Shown here one piece after another: positions 44,434 through 53,107 of a DNA stretch of 64,000 nucleotides. The stretch is from Pontibacterium sinense (GTDB taxonomy: Bacteria > Pseudomonadota > Gammaproteobacteria > Pseudomonadales > Balneatricaceae), in NCBI RefSeq assembly GCF_015209595.1, contig NZ_JADEYS010000005.1, forward strand, positions 1 through 64,000, read 5' to 3'. Position 1 is the stretch's first letter, and each line of letters opens with the position of its first letter. Below the pieces are notes generated by a model that was given only the letters and a program-made list of their open reading frames with translations, had not been told where the DNA came from and searched no databases. Made by a program: the position numbers and the translations under genes.

Positions 44434-45870
44434 TCAGGAAACTTTCAGCACCTGCATGGAGTTGGTGCCGCCGTGTTCACCCAGCTGGGCACCACGGGTC
44501 AGAATCACCAGATCACCCGGTTGTAGCTGATCTTTCGCTTTCAGACCTTCCAGAATTTCACGGTTTAGGTCAGCTTCGTTGACCGCTGTGGAGTCAAAGA
44601 ACATCGGCTCTACGCCACGGTACAGCGCCATACGGCGTAGCGTACGGTCATTGCGGGTCAGCGCATAGATCGGCAGGCCAGAACGGATACGGGACATCCA
44701 CAGTGGTGTGGAGCCGGATTCGGTCAGGCAGACGATCGCTTTGGCCCCCACCAGATGGTTGGCAGTGTACATGGCAGAACGTGCAATGGTTTCATCGAAA
44801 CGTTCACAGCGCTGGGTAATCCCGGTTGGCGCCGGACGTGACAGCTGATGTTTCTCCGCACCCTGACAGATGTGGGTCATCGCTTTCACCACTTCGATCG
44901 GGTTGTTACCCGCAGCGGTTTCCGCTGACAGCATCACCGCATCGGTGCCATCCAGAATAGCGTTTGCCACATCGAATACCTCGGCGCGGGTCGGCATCGG
45001 GTTTTCGATCATGGTTTCCATCATCTGGGTGGCGGTGATAACCACGCGGTTCAGTTCTCGGGCACGTTTGATAATGTGTTTCTGCACGCCGATCAGCTCT
45101 GCATCGCCAATCTCAACACCCAGATCACCTCGTGCGACCATGACGCCGTCACAGGCGAGAATCACATCATCCAGAGCTTCGTTGTTGGCGACGGTTTCGG
45201 CACGTTCCACTTTTGCGATAATTTCCGCCAGAGAACCGGCATCGTCGAGCAATTTGCGGGCTTCACGCAGATCATCGCCGGAGCGAGGGAAGGATACCGC
45301 AACGTAGTCCATGCCGATCTCTGCCGCGACTTTGATATCACGACGATCTTTATCGGTTAGCGCCGCGGCAGACAACCCACCACCTTGACGGTTGATGCCT
45401 TTGTTGTTGGACAGCGGGCCGCCGATCAGAACTTTTGTTTCAACACGACTGCCATTGATAGCAACGACTTCCAGCTGTACACGACCATCATCCAGCAGCA
45501 GGACGTCGCCGGTGTTGCAGTCTTCCGGCAGCTGTTTGTAGTCGATGCCGACCTGAGTCTGGTCACCGGCGTTGGTTTCCAGTGTCGCATCCAGCGCAAA
45601 ACTGTCACCGACGGCCAGCTGGATTTTATCGTTCTGGAAACGGGCGACGCGGATTTTTGGGCCTTGCAGGTCACCCAGAATCGCAACAGGCAAACCGAGG
45701 CCACGGGAACATTCACGTACCGCCTGTGCGCGGTTGCGGTGGTCATCTGCGCTGCCGTGGGAGAAGTTCAGGCGGACCGTGTTGACGCCGTTGCGCAGCA
45801 GTTCTTTCAGTACGCCCGGTTTATCCGTTGCCGGACCCAGTGTTGCTACAATTTTGGTACGTTTTAGCAT
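44434..45870 (-). CDS. pyk: Pyruvate kinase
   Basis: Pyruvate kinase converts phosphoenolpyruvate and ADP to pyruvate and ATP at the end of glycolysis. The 478-residue protein has RTKIVATLGPAT, VRLNFSHGS, ILGDLQGPKIRV, the MVARGDLGVEIG motif, ITATQMMETMIENPMPTRAEV with the catalytic-loop residues, VMLSAETAAGNNP and a C-terminal regulatory domain. It resembles the PykA type. It is divergent from dctB. Confidence 0.96.
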   Translation of the reverse strand: MLKRTKIVATLGPATDKPGVLKELLRNGVNTVRLNFSHGSADDHRNRAQAVRECSRGLGLPVAILGDLQGPKIRVARFQNDKIQLAVGDSFALDATLETNAGDQTQVGIDYKQLPEDCNTGDVLLLDDGRVQLEVVAINGSRVETKVLIGGPLSNNKGINRQGGGLSAAALTDKDRRDIKVAAEIGMDYVAVSFPRSGDDLREARKLLDDAGSLAEIIAKVERAETVANNEALDDVILACDGVMVARGDLGVEIGDAELIGVQKHIIKRARELNRVVITATQMMETMIENPMPTRAEVFDVANAILDGTDAVMLSAETAAGNNPIEVVKAMTHICQGAEKHQLSRPAPTGITQRCERFDETIARSAMYTANHLVGAKAIVCLTESGSTPLWMSRIRSGLPIYALTRNDRTLRRMALYRGVEPMFFDSTAVNEADLNREILEGLKAKDQLQPGDLVILTRGAQLGEHGGTNSMQVLKVS

Positions 45871-46139
45871 TAGGCTCTCTCGATTTATAAAAAGTGCAGA
45901 CAGTGGAGGGCCGGTTATCCGGTCTTATTGTTGGCAGTTGCGGTTTAATACAACTGCAGATAAGTACAAGTATGGGGCTCAATAGGGACAACATTAGGGC
46001 TCTGACTGCAGTATTTCAAGTTCTTCCGCTTCAGCGCATAATAAGAAGCCCTTGTGGGGTGCAGACCTCTCTCATTCGGTTCACGTCTGGTTATCCGCGC
46101 CACACTGCGGAGCTGTTGGCGTCTTATAATGTAAAGGTA

Positions 46140-48398
46140 ATGAACAGCTTAGGCCCCCTAATTCAACCCTGGCGCAAGCACCGACTGCTGATTACGCTGA
46201 TGGCAACCATCGCGTTTGTGCTGATTGTCGGACAAACTGCCTCGCTCAGTCGCAAGCAGGCGATGGATACGTTGCAGACACGTTCGCAGGCGGACCTGAG
46301 CCGTTATGTCCTCAGCCTGCAGCAGAAACTCGACCGCTATAACAAACTCCCCAGCCTGCTCTCTACTCACTCTTTACTCCAGGATGTCCTGCGTAAACCC
46401 GGCAATGCGGCAGCCCGCAGCGCAGCCAATGTGTATCTGGAGTATGTTTCCAATACCGTAGAAGCGGCGGACGTGTATCTGATGGACAGTCAGGGGATCA
46501 CGGCGGCTGCGAGTAACTGGGCAGAGCCGCGCTCGTTTGTGGGACAGAACTACAGTTTCAGACCCTATTTTCAGGATGCCATTGAGGGCCGACCGGGGCG
46601 TTACTTCGCGCTGGGCACAATGTCGTTGCGACGGGGGTACTACTTCTCTTATCCGGTGAGTGTGCGTGATGAAATTATCGGCGTGGTGGTGGTCAAAATT
46701 GATCTGAATGAGATCGAAGACGACTGGAGTGATCCCGCCCAGCATATTCTGGTAACGGATGAAGATGGTGTGGTGTTCATCTCCACGCAGGAACAATGGA
46801 AATTTCGCACCTTGAAGCCGTTGGAACCGCAGGATATGCAACGCATCGTTGATAGCCTGCGTTACGGTGATCGGGAGCTGCATGCGCTGGAAATCATTGA
46901 GCGTAAGCGGCGCCAGGATGGCAGTCAGCTGATAACGTTGATCGATGGAAAACGTATCGATAATGCGGCACTGGACGGTATTTCACCCAACCAGTATCTG
47001 TTGCAAAGCCGGATGATGCCCGACAGCGGCCTCAACGTGGTAATCCTCGCCAGTACCCGAGAGGTCAGTAAACAGGTCTTTAATGCCGTGGTGCTGGCTT
47101 CGTTTGTCTACGTAGCGCTGGGTTTGCTGGTGCTGTTCCTGTTGGCACGGGAACGTATCAAGCGTGAACGGGAACGTTTCAAGCAGCACCGGACCGCAGC
47201 CCTGGAGGAGAATGAATCCCGCATCCGGGCCATCATCGATAATACTCAGGCGGGCCTGATCACGTTGGATGACAAGGGACGCATCGAATCACTCAACACC
47301 ACCGCTGAACGTCTGTTTGGTTACAGCGAAGAGCATATCCGGCAAGAGTATTTCAGTATTCTGGTGTGTTACCGTGACCGCCGCGTGTGCTGGGAACATA
47401 TCACGGCCTCCGACGAGACGCGTGAATCTGAGCTGTTTATTGAGGCCTATGGCTGTCGCAAAAATGGCAGCAACTTCCCCATTGAACTGATCATCGGACA
47501 GATGCAGGTGGGGGGCGTAAAGCGCTTTATTGTGACCATCCACGATATCACCGAACGCAAACTGTACGAGCAGGAGCTACAGCGGGCGCGGGATGAGCTG
47601 GAGTCGCGTGTTGAATCACGCACCGCTGACCTGACATGCGCCAACGAAAAACTGATCGAAGAGGTCGAACAGCACCGCAATACGCAGAATGAGCTGATTC
47701 AGACGGCGAAGCTGGCAGTGCTGGGGCAGATGTCGGCCGGTATCAACCACGAGCTGAACCAGCCTCTGACGGCGATCCGTGCTTACGCCGATAATGCCCG
47801 GGCATTCCTCAATATGGGCAAAACGGAGGTTGCCGCCTCCAATCTGGATGAGATTGGCGGGCTGACCGAACGGATGGCGAAGATTATTCATCCGCTGAAA
47901 GAGTTTTCCCGTAAGAGCTCGGGGCAACCTGAAACAGTCTGCCTGCAGGCGGTACGTGATGGTGCTATGTCGATTATGTATGGCCGCCTGAACAAACAAG
48001 GTGCAGAGATCAGCTGGCCGCCACATCTGGAAAAAATCTATGTCATGGCGGACATGGTGCGGTTGGAGCAGGTGATCGTGAACCTGATCAGCAATGCCTT
48101 GCAGGCGATGGATGAAGTTGAACACAAGCGCATCGAAATCGACGTACAGCAGCAATCAGACACGTTAACGATCCGCGTGCGTGACTTCGGTCCGGGAATT
48201 CCGGCCGATGAATTGGGGCGGGTATTTGAGCCTTTCTTTACCACGAAACAAGCGGGGCAGGGGTTAGGCTTAGGTTTGTCGATCTCCCATCGGATTATCG
48301 AAAACCTGAACGGCCGCCTGAGTGTGGCAAACCACCTTGAGGGTGGAGCAATATTTATAATCGAATTACCACTGGCGCAGGTTGCGGGGATTGAGTGA
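46140..48398 (+). CDS. dctB: C4-dicarboxylate sensor histidine kinase DctB (with added PAS domain)
   Basis: DctB senses C4-dicarboxylates such as succinate in the periplasm and phosphorylates DctD. From ATG 46140 the protein has 752 residues: a first membrane helix (about 15-35), a double-PDC periplasmic sensor (RSQADLSRYVLSLQQKLDRYNKLPSLL, then SFVGQNYSFRPYFQDAIEGRPGRYFALG and GYYFSYPV, the DctB ligand region), a second helix (about 320-340), a PAS domain (about 365-475), a coiled coil, HisKA with His537 in INHELNQPLTAIRAYADNA, and a HATPase with NLISNALQAM, DFGPGIP and GLGLGLSI. The PAS insert makes it about 130 residues longer than typical DctB. The frame extends upstream to 45894, but the family start and membrane helix favour 46140. 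It overlaps no gene and is followed directly by dctD. Confidence 0.88.
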   Translation: MNSLGPLIQPWRKHRLLITLMATIAFVLIVGQTASLSRKQAMDTLQTRSQADLSRYVLSLQQKLDRYNKLPSLLSTHSLLQDVLRKPGNAAARSAANVYLEYVSNTVEAADVYLMDSQGITAAASNWAEPRSFVGQNYSFRPYFQDAIEGRPGRYFALGTMSLRRGYYFSYPVSVRDEIIGVVVVKIDLNEIEDDWSDPAQHILVTDEDGVVFISTQEQWKFRTLKPLEPQDMQRIVDSLRYGDRELHALEIIERKRRQDGSQLITLIDGKRIDNAALDGISPNQYLLQSRMMPDSGLNVVILASTREVSKQVFNAVVLASFVYVALGLLVLFLLARERIKRERERFKQHRTAALEENESRIRAIIDNTQAGLITLDDKGRIESLNTTAERLFGYSEEHIRQEYFSILVCYRDRRVCWEHITASDETRESELFIEAYGCRKNGSNFPIELIIGQMQVGGVKRFIVTIHDITERKLYEQELQRARDELESRVESRTADLTCANEKLIEEVEQHRNTQNELIQTAKLAVLGQMSAGINHELNQPLTAIRAYADNARAFLNMGKTEVAASNLDEIGGLTERMAKIIHPLKEFSRKSSGQPETVCLQAVRDGAMSIMYGRLNKQGAEISWPPHLEKIYVMADMVRLEQVIVNLISNALQAMDEVEHKRIEIDVQQQSDTLTIRVRDFGPGIPADELGRVFEPFFTTKQAGQGLGLGLSISHRIIENLNGRLSVANHLEGGAIFIIELPLAQVAGIE

Positions 48399-48399
48399 T

Positions 48400-49785
48400 A
48401 TGACAGCAGAGTCTCAGGTGCATACTGAAGAGAGTCTCCCCATTATTCTGGTGGATGATGAGAAGCATATCCGCCTTGCCGCAGGGCAAACGCTCGAGCT
48501 GGGGGGATACGATGTGACGGCATTGGAAAATGCCGAGCAGGTCCAGACGCTGATCAGCGATGACTGGCCCGGTGTGCTGGTGACGGATATCAATCTGCCC
48601 GGCATCGATGGTCTTGAACTGATGCGCCGGGTGCAGGCGCAAGACCCGGATCTGCCAGTAATTCTGATTACCGGTCACGGTGATATCTCGATGGCGGTGA
48701 GCGCCATGCGTGACGGCGCCTATGACTTTATTGAAAAACCGTTCTCGTCTGAGTGGTTGCTGGATGTGGTGCGGCGGGCGGTAGAGAAGCGTCGGCTGAC
48801 CATCGAAAACCGTCGCTTACGTCAGGAGCTGGAACTGCAGAGCTCTCCCGGTCCACGCATCATTGGCAATACGGCAGCGGTGGTGCAGATGCGCCGTCTG
48901 GTGCAAACCATCGCCGATGCACCGGCGGATATTCTGATCATGGGTGAAACTGGGACAGGTAAGGACCTGACCGCCCGTTATCTGCATGATCACAGTGTGC
49001 GACGGGATCACAATTTTGTTGCGATCAACTGTGGGGCGGTACCGGAAAATCTGATTGAGTCGGAGCTTTTCGGTCACGAAAAGGGTGCATTTACCGATGC
49101 CAAAGCACGCCGTATTGGTAAGTTTGAACACGCCAACGGCGGCACCTTGTTTCTCGATGAGATCGAGAGCATGCCGATGACCTTACAGATTAAGTTGCTG
49201 CGGGTATTGGAAGAACGTGCGATTGAGCGCCTGGGCTCCAACGAACTGATTCCGCTGGATATCCGTATTATTGCGGCAACAAAAGCAGATCTGAAAGAGC
49301 TGTCCGCAGAAGGGGCTTTCCGAGAAGACCTCTATTATCGTTTGAATGTAGTCCGATTGGATATACCGTCACTGCGCCAGCGCCGTGATGACATTCCCAT
49401 GTTGTTTCAGCATTTCTCCTTGCTGGCCTCCAACCAGTATGGCCGGGCGATTACACCATTATCCGCTGAACGCATGCACAGTTTGATGACCCATGACTGG
49501 CCCGGTAACGTGCGTGAGCTGCGCAATCTGGCGGAGCGTTACGTACTGCTGGGTGAATCCTGTACCTTTGACTTTGATAACCGCCCGATCACCAATGGTG
49601 AGCAAGGTGGAGCGATGACGTTGCCTGAGCAGGTTGAACGTTTTGAGAAAATGCTGATTCAGGCGGATCTGGCGCAACACGGTGGTTCGATCAAAGATAC
49701 GCTGGTGAGTCTCGGGCTGCCGCGAAAGACGCTGTACGACAAAATGAAGAAATACGGCTTAGATAAAAACGATTATAAGAACTGA
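48400..49785 (+). CDS. dctD: C4-dicarboxylate response regulator DctD (sigma-54 activator)
   Basis: DctD is the partner of DctB and activates sigma-54 transcription of dicarboxylate transport genes. The 461-residue protein has a receiver domain with Asp63 as phosphorylation site, an AAA+ domain (Walker A GETGTGKD, Walker B TLFLDEIESMP) and a C-terminal Fis-type helix-turn-helix (TLVSLGLPRKTLYDKM). The sigma-54 contact loop reads GAFTDA (229-234) where the family has GAFTGA; Asp233 replaces a near-invariant glycine. The start at ATG 48400 follows the dctB stop after one base. The sigma-54 promoter and paired dyads upstream of dctP are its likely target. Confidence 0.93.
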   Translation: MTAESQVHTEESLPIILVDDEKHIRLAAGQTLELGGYDVTALENAEQVQTLISDDWPGVLVTDINLPGIDGLELMRRVQAQDPDLPVILITGHGDISMAVSAMRDGAYDFIEKPFSSEWLLDVVRRAVEKRRLTIENRRLRQELELQSSPGPRIIGNTAAVVQMRRLVQTIADAPADILIMGETGTGKDLTARYLHDHSVRRDHNFVAINCGAVPENLIESELFGHEKGAFTDAKARRIGKFEHANGGTLFLDEIESMPMTLQIKLLRVLEERAIERLGSNELIPLDIRIIAATKADLKELSAEGAFREDLYYRLNVVRLDIPSLRQRRDDIPMLFQHFSLLASNQYGRAITPLSAERMHSLMTHDWPGNVRELRNLAERYVLLGESCTFDFDNRPITNGEQGGAMTLPEQVERFEKMLIQADLAQHGGSIKDTLVSLGLPRKTLYDKMKKYGLDKNDYKN

Positions 49786-49814
49786 TCCCGGATCTGTGTT
49801 TGCGGATCGACAGA

Positions 49815-49848
49815 CACCAAAAAGGCCGCTGATGCGGCCTTTTTGGTG
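49815..49848. terminator. bidirectional terminator after dctD
   Basis: CACCAAAAAGGCCGC, TGAT loop, GCGGCCTTTTTGGTG. It serves dctD and the convergent chemoreceptor gene. Confidence 0.95.
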
Positions 49849-49866
49849 ATGTACTGAGTGATCAGA

Positions 49867-51477
49867 TCAAAGCTTGAAGCGCCGTACCAGAGTATCCAAT
49901 TCGCTGGCCAAAGAGCCCAATTCATGCGCAACGTCGTTCAACTTACCGGCCCGCTGCGAGGTATGTTCGGATGTCTTCGCGATCTCTGTGACGCTGGACT
50001 CTACGCTGGAAGCCATTTGGGTCTGCTCTTTGACTGACGAGGCGACCTGATGGTTCATGTCATTGATCACGCGGACCTCTTCGGCAATATTGTTCAGGGC
50101 GTTAGAGGTGCTTTGTACCTGTGCGACACCGTCTTCCGCACTCTGATGTGCGCGTTGCATCACATTGACCGCGTCCCGGGCATCGTGCTGCAGGGCTTCA
50201 ATGATGGAATTGATCTCTTCGGTTGAATTGCGAGTGCGACTCGCCAGCGTCCGGACTTCATCGGCAACAACGGCAAAGCCTCGGCCTTGTTCACCCGCAC
50301 GGGCGGCTTCGATCGCTGCGTTCAGGGCAAGTAGATTGGTCTGCTCTGCGATCTTCTGGATCACTTCCAATACGGTACCCACGTTCTGGCTTTGCTCATC
50401 CAGTTTATGAATCACTGTGGTAGCGCCGTCAATCTCCTGTTTCAGCACTTCAATCGCGCTGATGGCATCGGTGGTAATGCTGGTGCCGTTACTGCTCTCT
50501 TTCAACGCAAGTTCAGATGCTGATACCGTACTCTCGGCGCTGGCCTCCACGCTGCGGGTCGCCACCTCCATCTGTTCCATCGCCGCTGCAACAGCACTGG
50601 TCTGCACCTGCTGATTGTGAACTGCATCGTTCGCCATGGTTGCGATGTCGTTAATCTGATGGCTGGATGAGCCAAGCTTATGAATTGTGCTGCTGACCTT
50701 ATTCAGGCTGTCGTGAAAACTCTGCAACATGGAATTGAACGCTACAGACATCTGACCAATTTCGTCGTTAGAGGTGACTTTGATACGTTGGCTTAAGTCA
50801 GCATTTTTGTCGATATCTGAGATCGTTTTGCTGAGCTGGTTCACTGGCTGCAACACGATACGACGTAACAGCCAGCTGATGACGATTAAACCGGCAATAA
50901 ACAGCGCGAGTTCCACAAACGCGACTTTCATCACGTTGTTGTTGATCTGAGTATCCAGATTGGCGAAATCGTAGGTGACACGTACCGCACCGAGCACGGT
51001 GCCTTCAGGAACCTGATGGCAGAGCAGACAGTTAGTGCCTTTGTATGAAGAGAGTGCCTTCATCGGTGTGATCACCGTCAGGAAATGTCCCCGGTCGTCA
51101 TTGATTTCCTCAACAATCGATTCACCTTTCATCGCCCGGCGGTCGAGGTCGTCAATGATGGCGGAGTCTGCCGAACCCGGACCGTAGATACTGTTGACTG
51201 CATCGCCTCGAATAATACGTGCCTCATTCAGGTCGTCATTCGTGAGGATTTTTTCCTGCAGTGACTGGCGGTTATTCATCGCGCCACTGAGCATCAGAAT
51301 ATTGATGCTGTCGAAATAAGAGCTGGCTGTGTCAGTGGTGGTTTTGCGTGCAACGTTGTTTGCCAGTGAACTCTCGCTCTTATAGATGGTTGTGAGTGAG
51401 CTGATCAGAACGAGCAGAAATACAGCTGCCAGAGAGAGATTGACTTTTGTCTGGATTGAACTGCCTGAAAGTTTCAC
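49867..51477 (-). CDS. Methyl-accepting chemotaxis protein with periplasmic CxxCH haem-binding motif
   Basis: This 536-residue chemoreceptor has a first membrane helix (about 10-33), a periplasmic sensor of about 160 residues, a second helix (about 200-222), a HAMP domain ([18 protein letters not shown]) and a signalling domain with the conserved hairpin tip [32 protein letters not shown]. The sensor carries NCLLCH (Cys150, Cys153, His154), a c-type haem attachment motif, just before [13 protein letters not shown]. Such haem-PAS receptors in Geobacter and others sense redox state or gases. I chose the GTG at 51477 ([11 protein letters not shown]), which follows CAGGTGG and places the helix at the N-terminus; an ATG at 51534 would add 19 residues. 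A near-perfect sigma-28 promoter lies upstream (51578-51604). It stands between dctBD and dctPQM. Confidence 0.88.
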   Translation of the reverse strand: MKLSGSSIQTKVNLSLAAVFLLVLISSLTTIYKSESSLANNVARKTTTDTASSYFDSINILMLSGAMNNRQSLQEKILTNDDLNEARIIRGDAVNSIYGPGSADSAIIDDLDRRAMKGESIVEEINDDRGHFLTVITPMKALSSYKGTNCLLCHQVPEGTVLGAVRVTYDFANLDTQINNNVMKVAFVELALFIAGLIVISWLLRRIVLQPVNQLSKTISDIDKNADLSQRIKVTSNDEIGQMSVAFNSMLQSFHDSLNKVSSTIHKLGSSSHQINDIATMANDAVHNQQVQTSAVAAAMEQMEVATRSVEASAESTVSASELALKESSNGTSITTDAISAIEVLKQEIDGATTVIHKLDEQSQNVGTVLEVIQKIAEQTNLLALNAAIEAARAGEQGRGFAVVADEVRTLASRTRNSTEEINSIIEALQHDARDAVNVMQRAHQSAEDGVAQVQSTSNALNNIAEEVRVINDMNHQVASSVKEQTQMASSVESSVTEIAKTSEHTSQRAGKLNDVAHELGSLASELDTLVRRFKL

Positions 51478-51577
51478 GTTTATACCACCTGAGTAACCGG
51501 GAACGAGGGCCTGAGCATTTTTTGCAAAGCTCACAGTGTAGGCCGTAAAGCGCCGTATCGCATAGCACCTATGAGCT

Positions 51578-51604
51578 TTATCGGCGGATACAGATCAATA
51601 TTTA
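51578..51604 (-). promoter_or_regulatory. sigma-28 (FliA) promoter of the chemoreceptor gene
   Basis: On the minus strand: TAAATATT, an 11-base spacer, then GCCGATAA. The -10 is an exact consensus match, the spacer is ideal and the -35 matches TAAAGTTT at six of eight bases (TAAA and two T). Predicted start near 51570, about 95 bases before the GTG. Confidence 0.78.
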
Positions 51605-51646
51605 ATACATTTATTTGCAGTGACAGTGCAGTGGAAAGCTCATCTG

Positions 51647-51699
51647 GTGGGTGGTTTCTCGCCAAGCGATAGCCTGGAAATGGGTGGTTTTCCACCCAT
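51647..51699 (+). promoter_or_regulatory. paired DctD-type upstream activator sites
   Basis: A perfect 20-base dyad, ATGGGTGG-TTTT-CCACCCAT (51680-51699), has a degenerate copy 33 bases upstream beginning GTGGGTGGTTT (51647). They are centred about 135 and 170 bases before the predicted dctP start, and 33 bases is about three helical turns. The layout recalls the tandem DctD sites of rhizobial dctA. The binding itself is inferred. Confidence 0.55.
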
Positions 51700-51796
51700 G
51701 AATGGAGCGGATTATAAAGGGAGTGCTTAATATTGAGTGTACGTAACTCTATGAATATAAAGAATTAATAAAATAAGTAAACGCAAGTTTTAAGAG

Positions 51797-51813
51797 TTGG
51801 CATCTTGTTTGCT
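51797..51813 (+). promoter_or_regulatory. sigma-54 (-24/-12) promoter of dctP
   Basis: TTGGCATCTTGTTTGCT: TGGC, seven bases, TTGC and T, the exact -24/-12 spacing. Predicted start near 51825 leaves a leader of about 88 bases to the dctP ATG. Confidence 0.8.
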
Positions 51814-51870
51814 GAATACATTGGTAATCATCATGCGCATCCCTCTAAGGGTGACGCGGGTGACTTTGTC

Positions 51871-51905
51871 CAAACAAACAACGCTAATAAATCAAAAAAC
51901 AGGAG
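51871..51905 (+). promoter_or_regulatory. A-rich element with the dctP ribosome binding site
   Basis: The leader segment runs CAAACAAACAACGCTAATAA then ATCAAAAAACAGGAG, ending in the ribosome binding site AGGAG (51901-51905). The A-rich repeats resemble Hfq/Crc target sites, though no exact AANAANAA octamer was confirmed. It would allow translational control of dctP. Confidence 0.3.
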
Positions 51906-51912
51906 ATGCGTT

Positions 51913-52896
51913 ATGCGTTTACTTACTGCTGCAGTGGCCTCTTTGGCTCTTATGGTTGGTGCTCAGACGGCTTCGGCTGCACCGGTTGAAATTAAGTTTT
52001 CCCACGTAGTGGCTGAAAACACCCCGAAAGGTCAGATGGCGATCAAGTTCAAAGAACTGGTCGATGAGCGTCTGGCAGGCAAAGTAGAAGTCAAAGTTTT
52101 CCCTAGCTCACAGCTGTTCGGCGACAACAAAGTGTTGGAAGCGATGTTGCTGGGCGATGTGCAGATGGCTGCACCATCCCTGTCTAAATTCCAGAAATAC
52201 ACCAAGTCTCTGCAAGTGTTCGATCTGCCATTCCTGTTCAAGGATATGGATGCAGTAGAGCGTTTCCAGAAAGGCCCTGAAGGTCAGAAACTGCTGGGTG
52301 CTCTGCAGAAAAAAGGTCTGGTAGGTTTGGGTTACCTGCACAACGGTATGAAACAGTTGTCTGCAAGCGCGCCGCTGAAAGTGCCTGCTGATGCTTCAGG
52401 TAAAAAATTCCGCATCATGACCTCCGATGTACTGCAGGCGCAGTTCGAAGCGGTTGATGCTGTGCCTCTGAAAAAGCCTTTCTCCGAAGTATTCACCCTG
52501 CTGCAGACCCGCGCGATTGACGGTCAGGAAAACACTTGGTCCAACATTTTTTCCAAGAAATTCTTCGAAGTACAGCCTTACATCACCGAATCTAACCACG
52601 GTGTTCTGGACTACTTGATTGTAACTTCCGCTGAGTTCTGGATGGGTCTGGATGACGATCTGCGTACTGAAATCAGCGCTGCGCTGAACGACGCGATTGC
52701 ATACGGTAACCAGATTGCTGCACAGAAAGCAGAGTCCGACAAACAGGCGATCATCGATTCCAAGCGTTCCGAAGTGGTGAACCTGTCTGACGCTGAGCGC
52801 GCTCAGTGGGTGACTGCAATGAAGCCGGTTTGGAAGCAGTTTGAAGACGAAATTGGTGCTGATGTGATCAGCGCTGCTGAAGCGTCTAACCAGTAA
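51913..52896 (+). CDS. dctP: TRAP transporter substrate-binding protein DctP
   Basis: This 327-residue periplasmic protein captures C4-dicarboxylates for the DctQM permease. It has a signal peptide (MRLLTAAVASLALMVGAQTASAA) and the DctP family blocks IKFSHVVAENTPKGQMAIKFKELV, VFPSSQLFGDNKVLEAMLLGDVQM, LPFLFKD, GKKFRIMTSDVLQAQFEAVDA (with the substrate-binding arginine) and TRAIDGQENTWSNI. Start ATG 51913 has AGGAG seven bases upstream; the longer frame to 51805 is not used. The upstream region has a sigma-54 promoter and DctD-like sites. Codon use suggests high expression, in line with a binding protein. Confidence 0.95.
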   Translation: MRLLTAAVASLALMVGAQTASAAPVEIKFSHVVAENTPKGQMAIKFKELVDERLAGKVEVKVFPSSQLFGDNKVLEAMLLGDVQMAAPSLSKFQKYTKSLQVFDLPFLFKDMDAVERFQKGPEGQKLLGALQKKGLVGLGYLHNGMKQLSASAPLKVPADASGKKFRIMTSDVLQAQFEAVDAVPLKKPFSEVFTLLQTRAIDGQENTWSNIFSKKFFEVQPYITESNHGVLDYLIVTSAEFWMGLDDDLRTEISAALNDAIAYGNQIAAQKAESDKQAIIDSKRSEVVNLSDAERAQWVTAMKPVWKQFEDEIGADVISAAEASNQ

Positions 52897-52912
52897 GCTT
52901 CGGTCTGTCTTA

Positions 52913-52958
52913 GAGGCGGGCCTGTCGGTCCGTCTCTGTCAGCAGCTATGCGTAGCTG
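52913..52958 (+). promoter_or_regulatory. hairpins between dctP and dctQ
   Basis: A 10-bp stem (GAGGCGGGCC with GGTCCGTCTC, two G-T pairs, TGTC loop, 52913-52936) and a 6-bp one (CAGCTA-TGCG-TAGCTG, 52943-52958) follow the dctP stop. Neither has a T tract. Such structures commonly stabilise the binding-protein mRNA so that more DctP than DctQM is made. Confidence 0.5.
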
Positions 52959-53107
52959 TCGTAAGAGTTGCCACATTTCATACCTTCATGCTCAGAGGAG
53001 AACTTCCCTCAGATGCAATGCATGTGAGTTGTCCTGTGAGTTCTATGTTCCTTCGGCGATAACGATAAGCGGTTAAGTCCAAACAACCGCGCGATAAGGG
53101 GGCCGTC

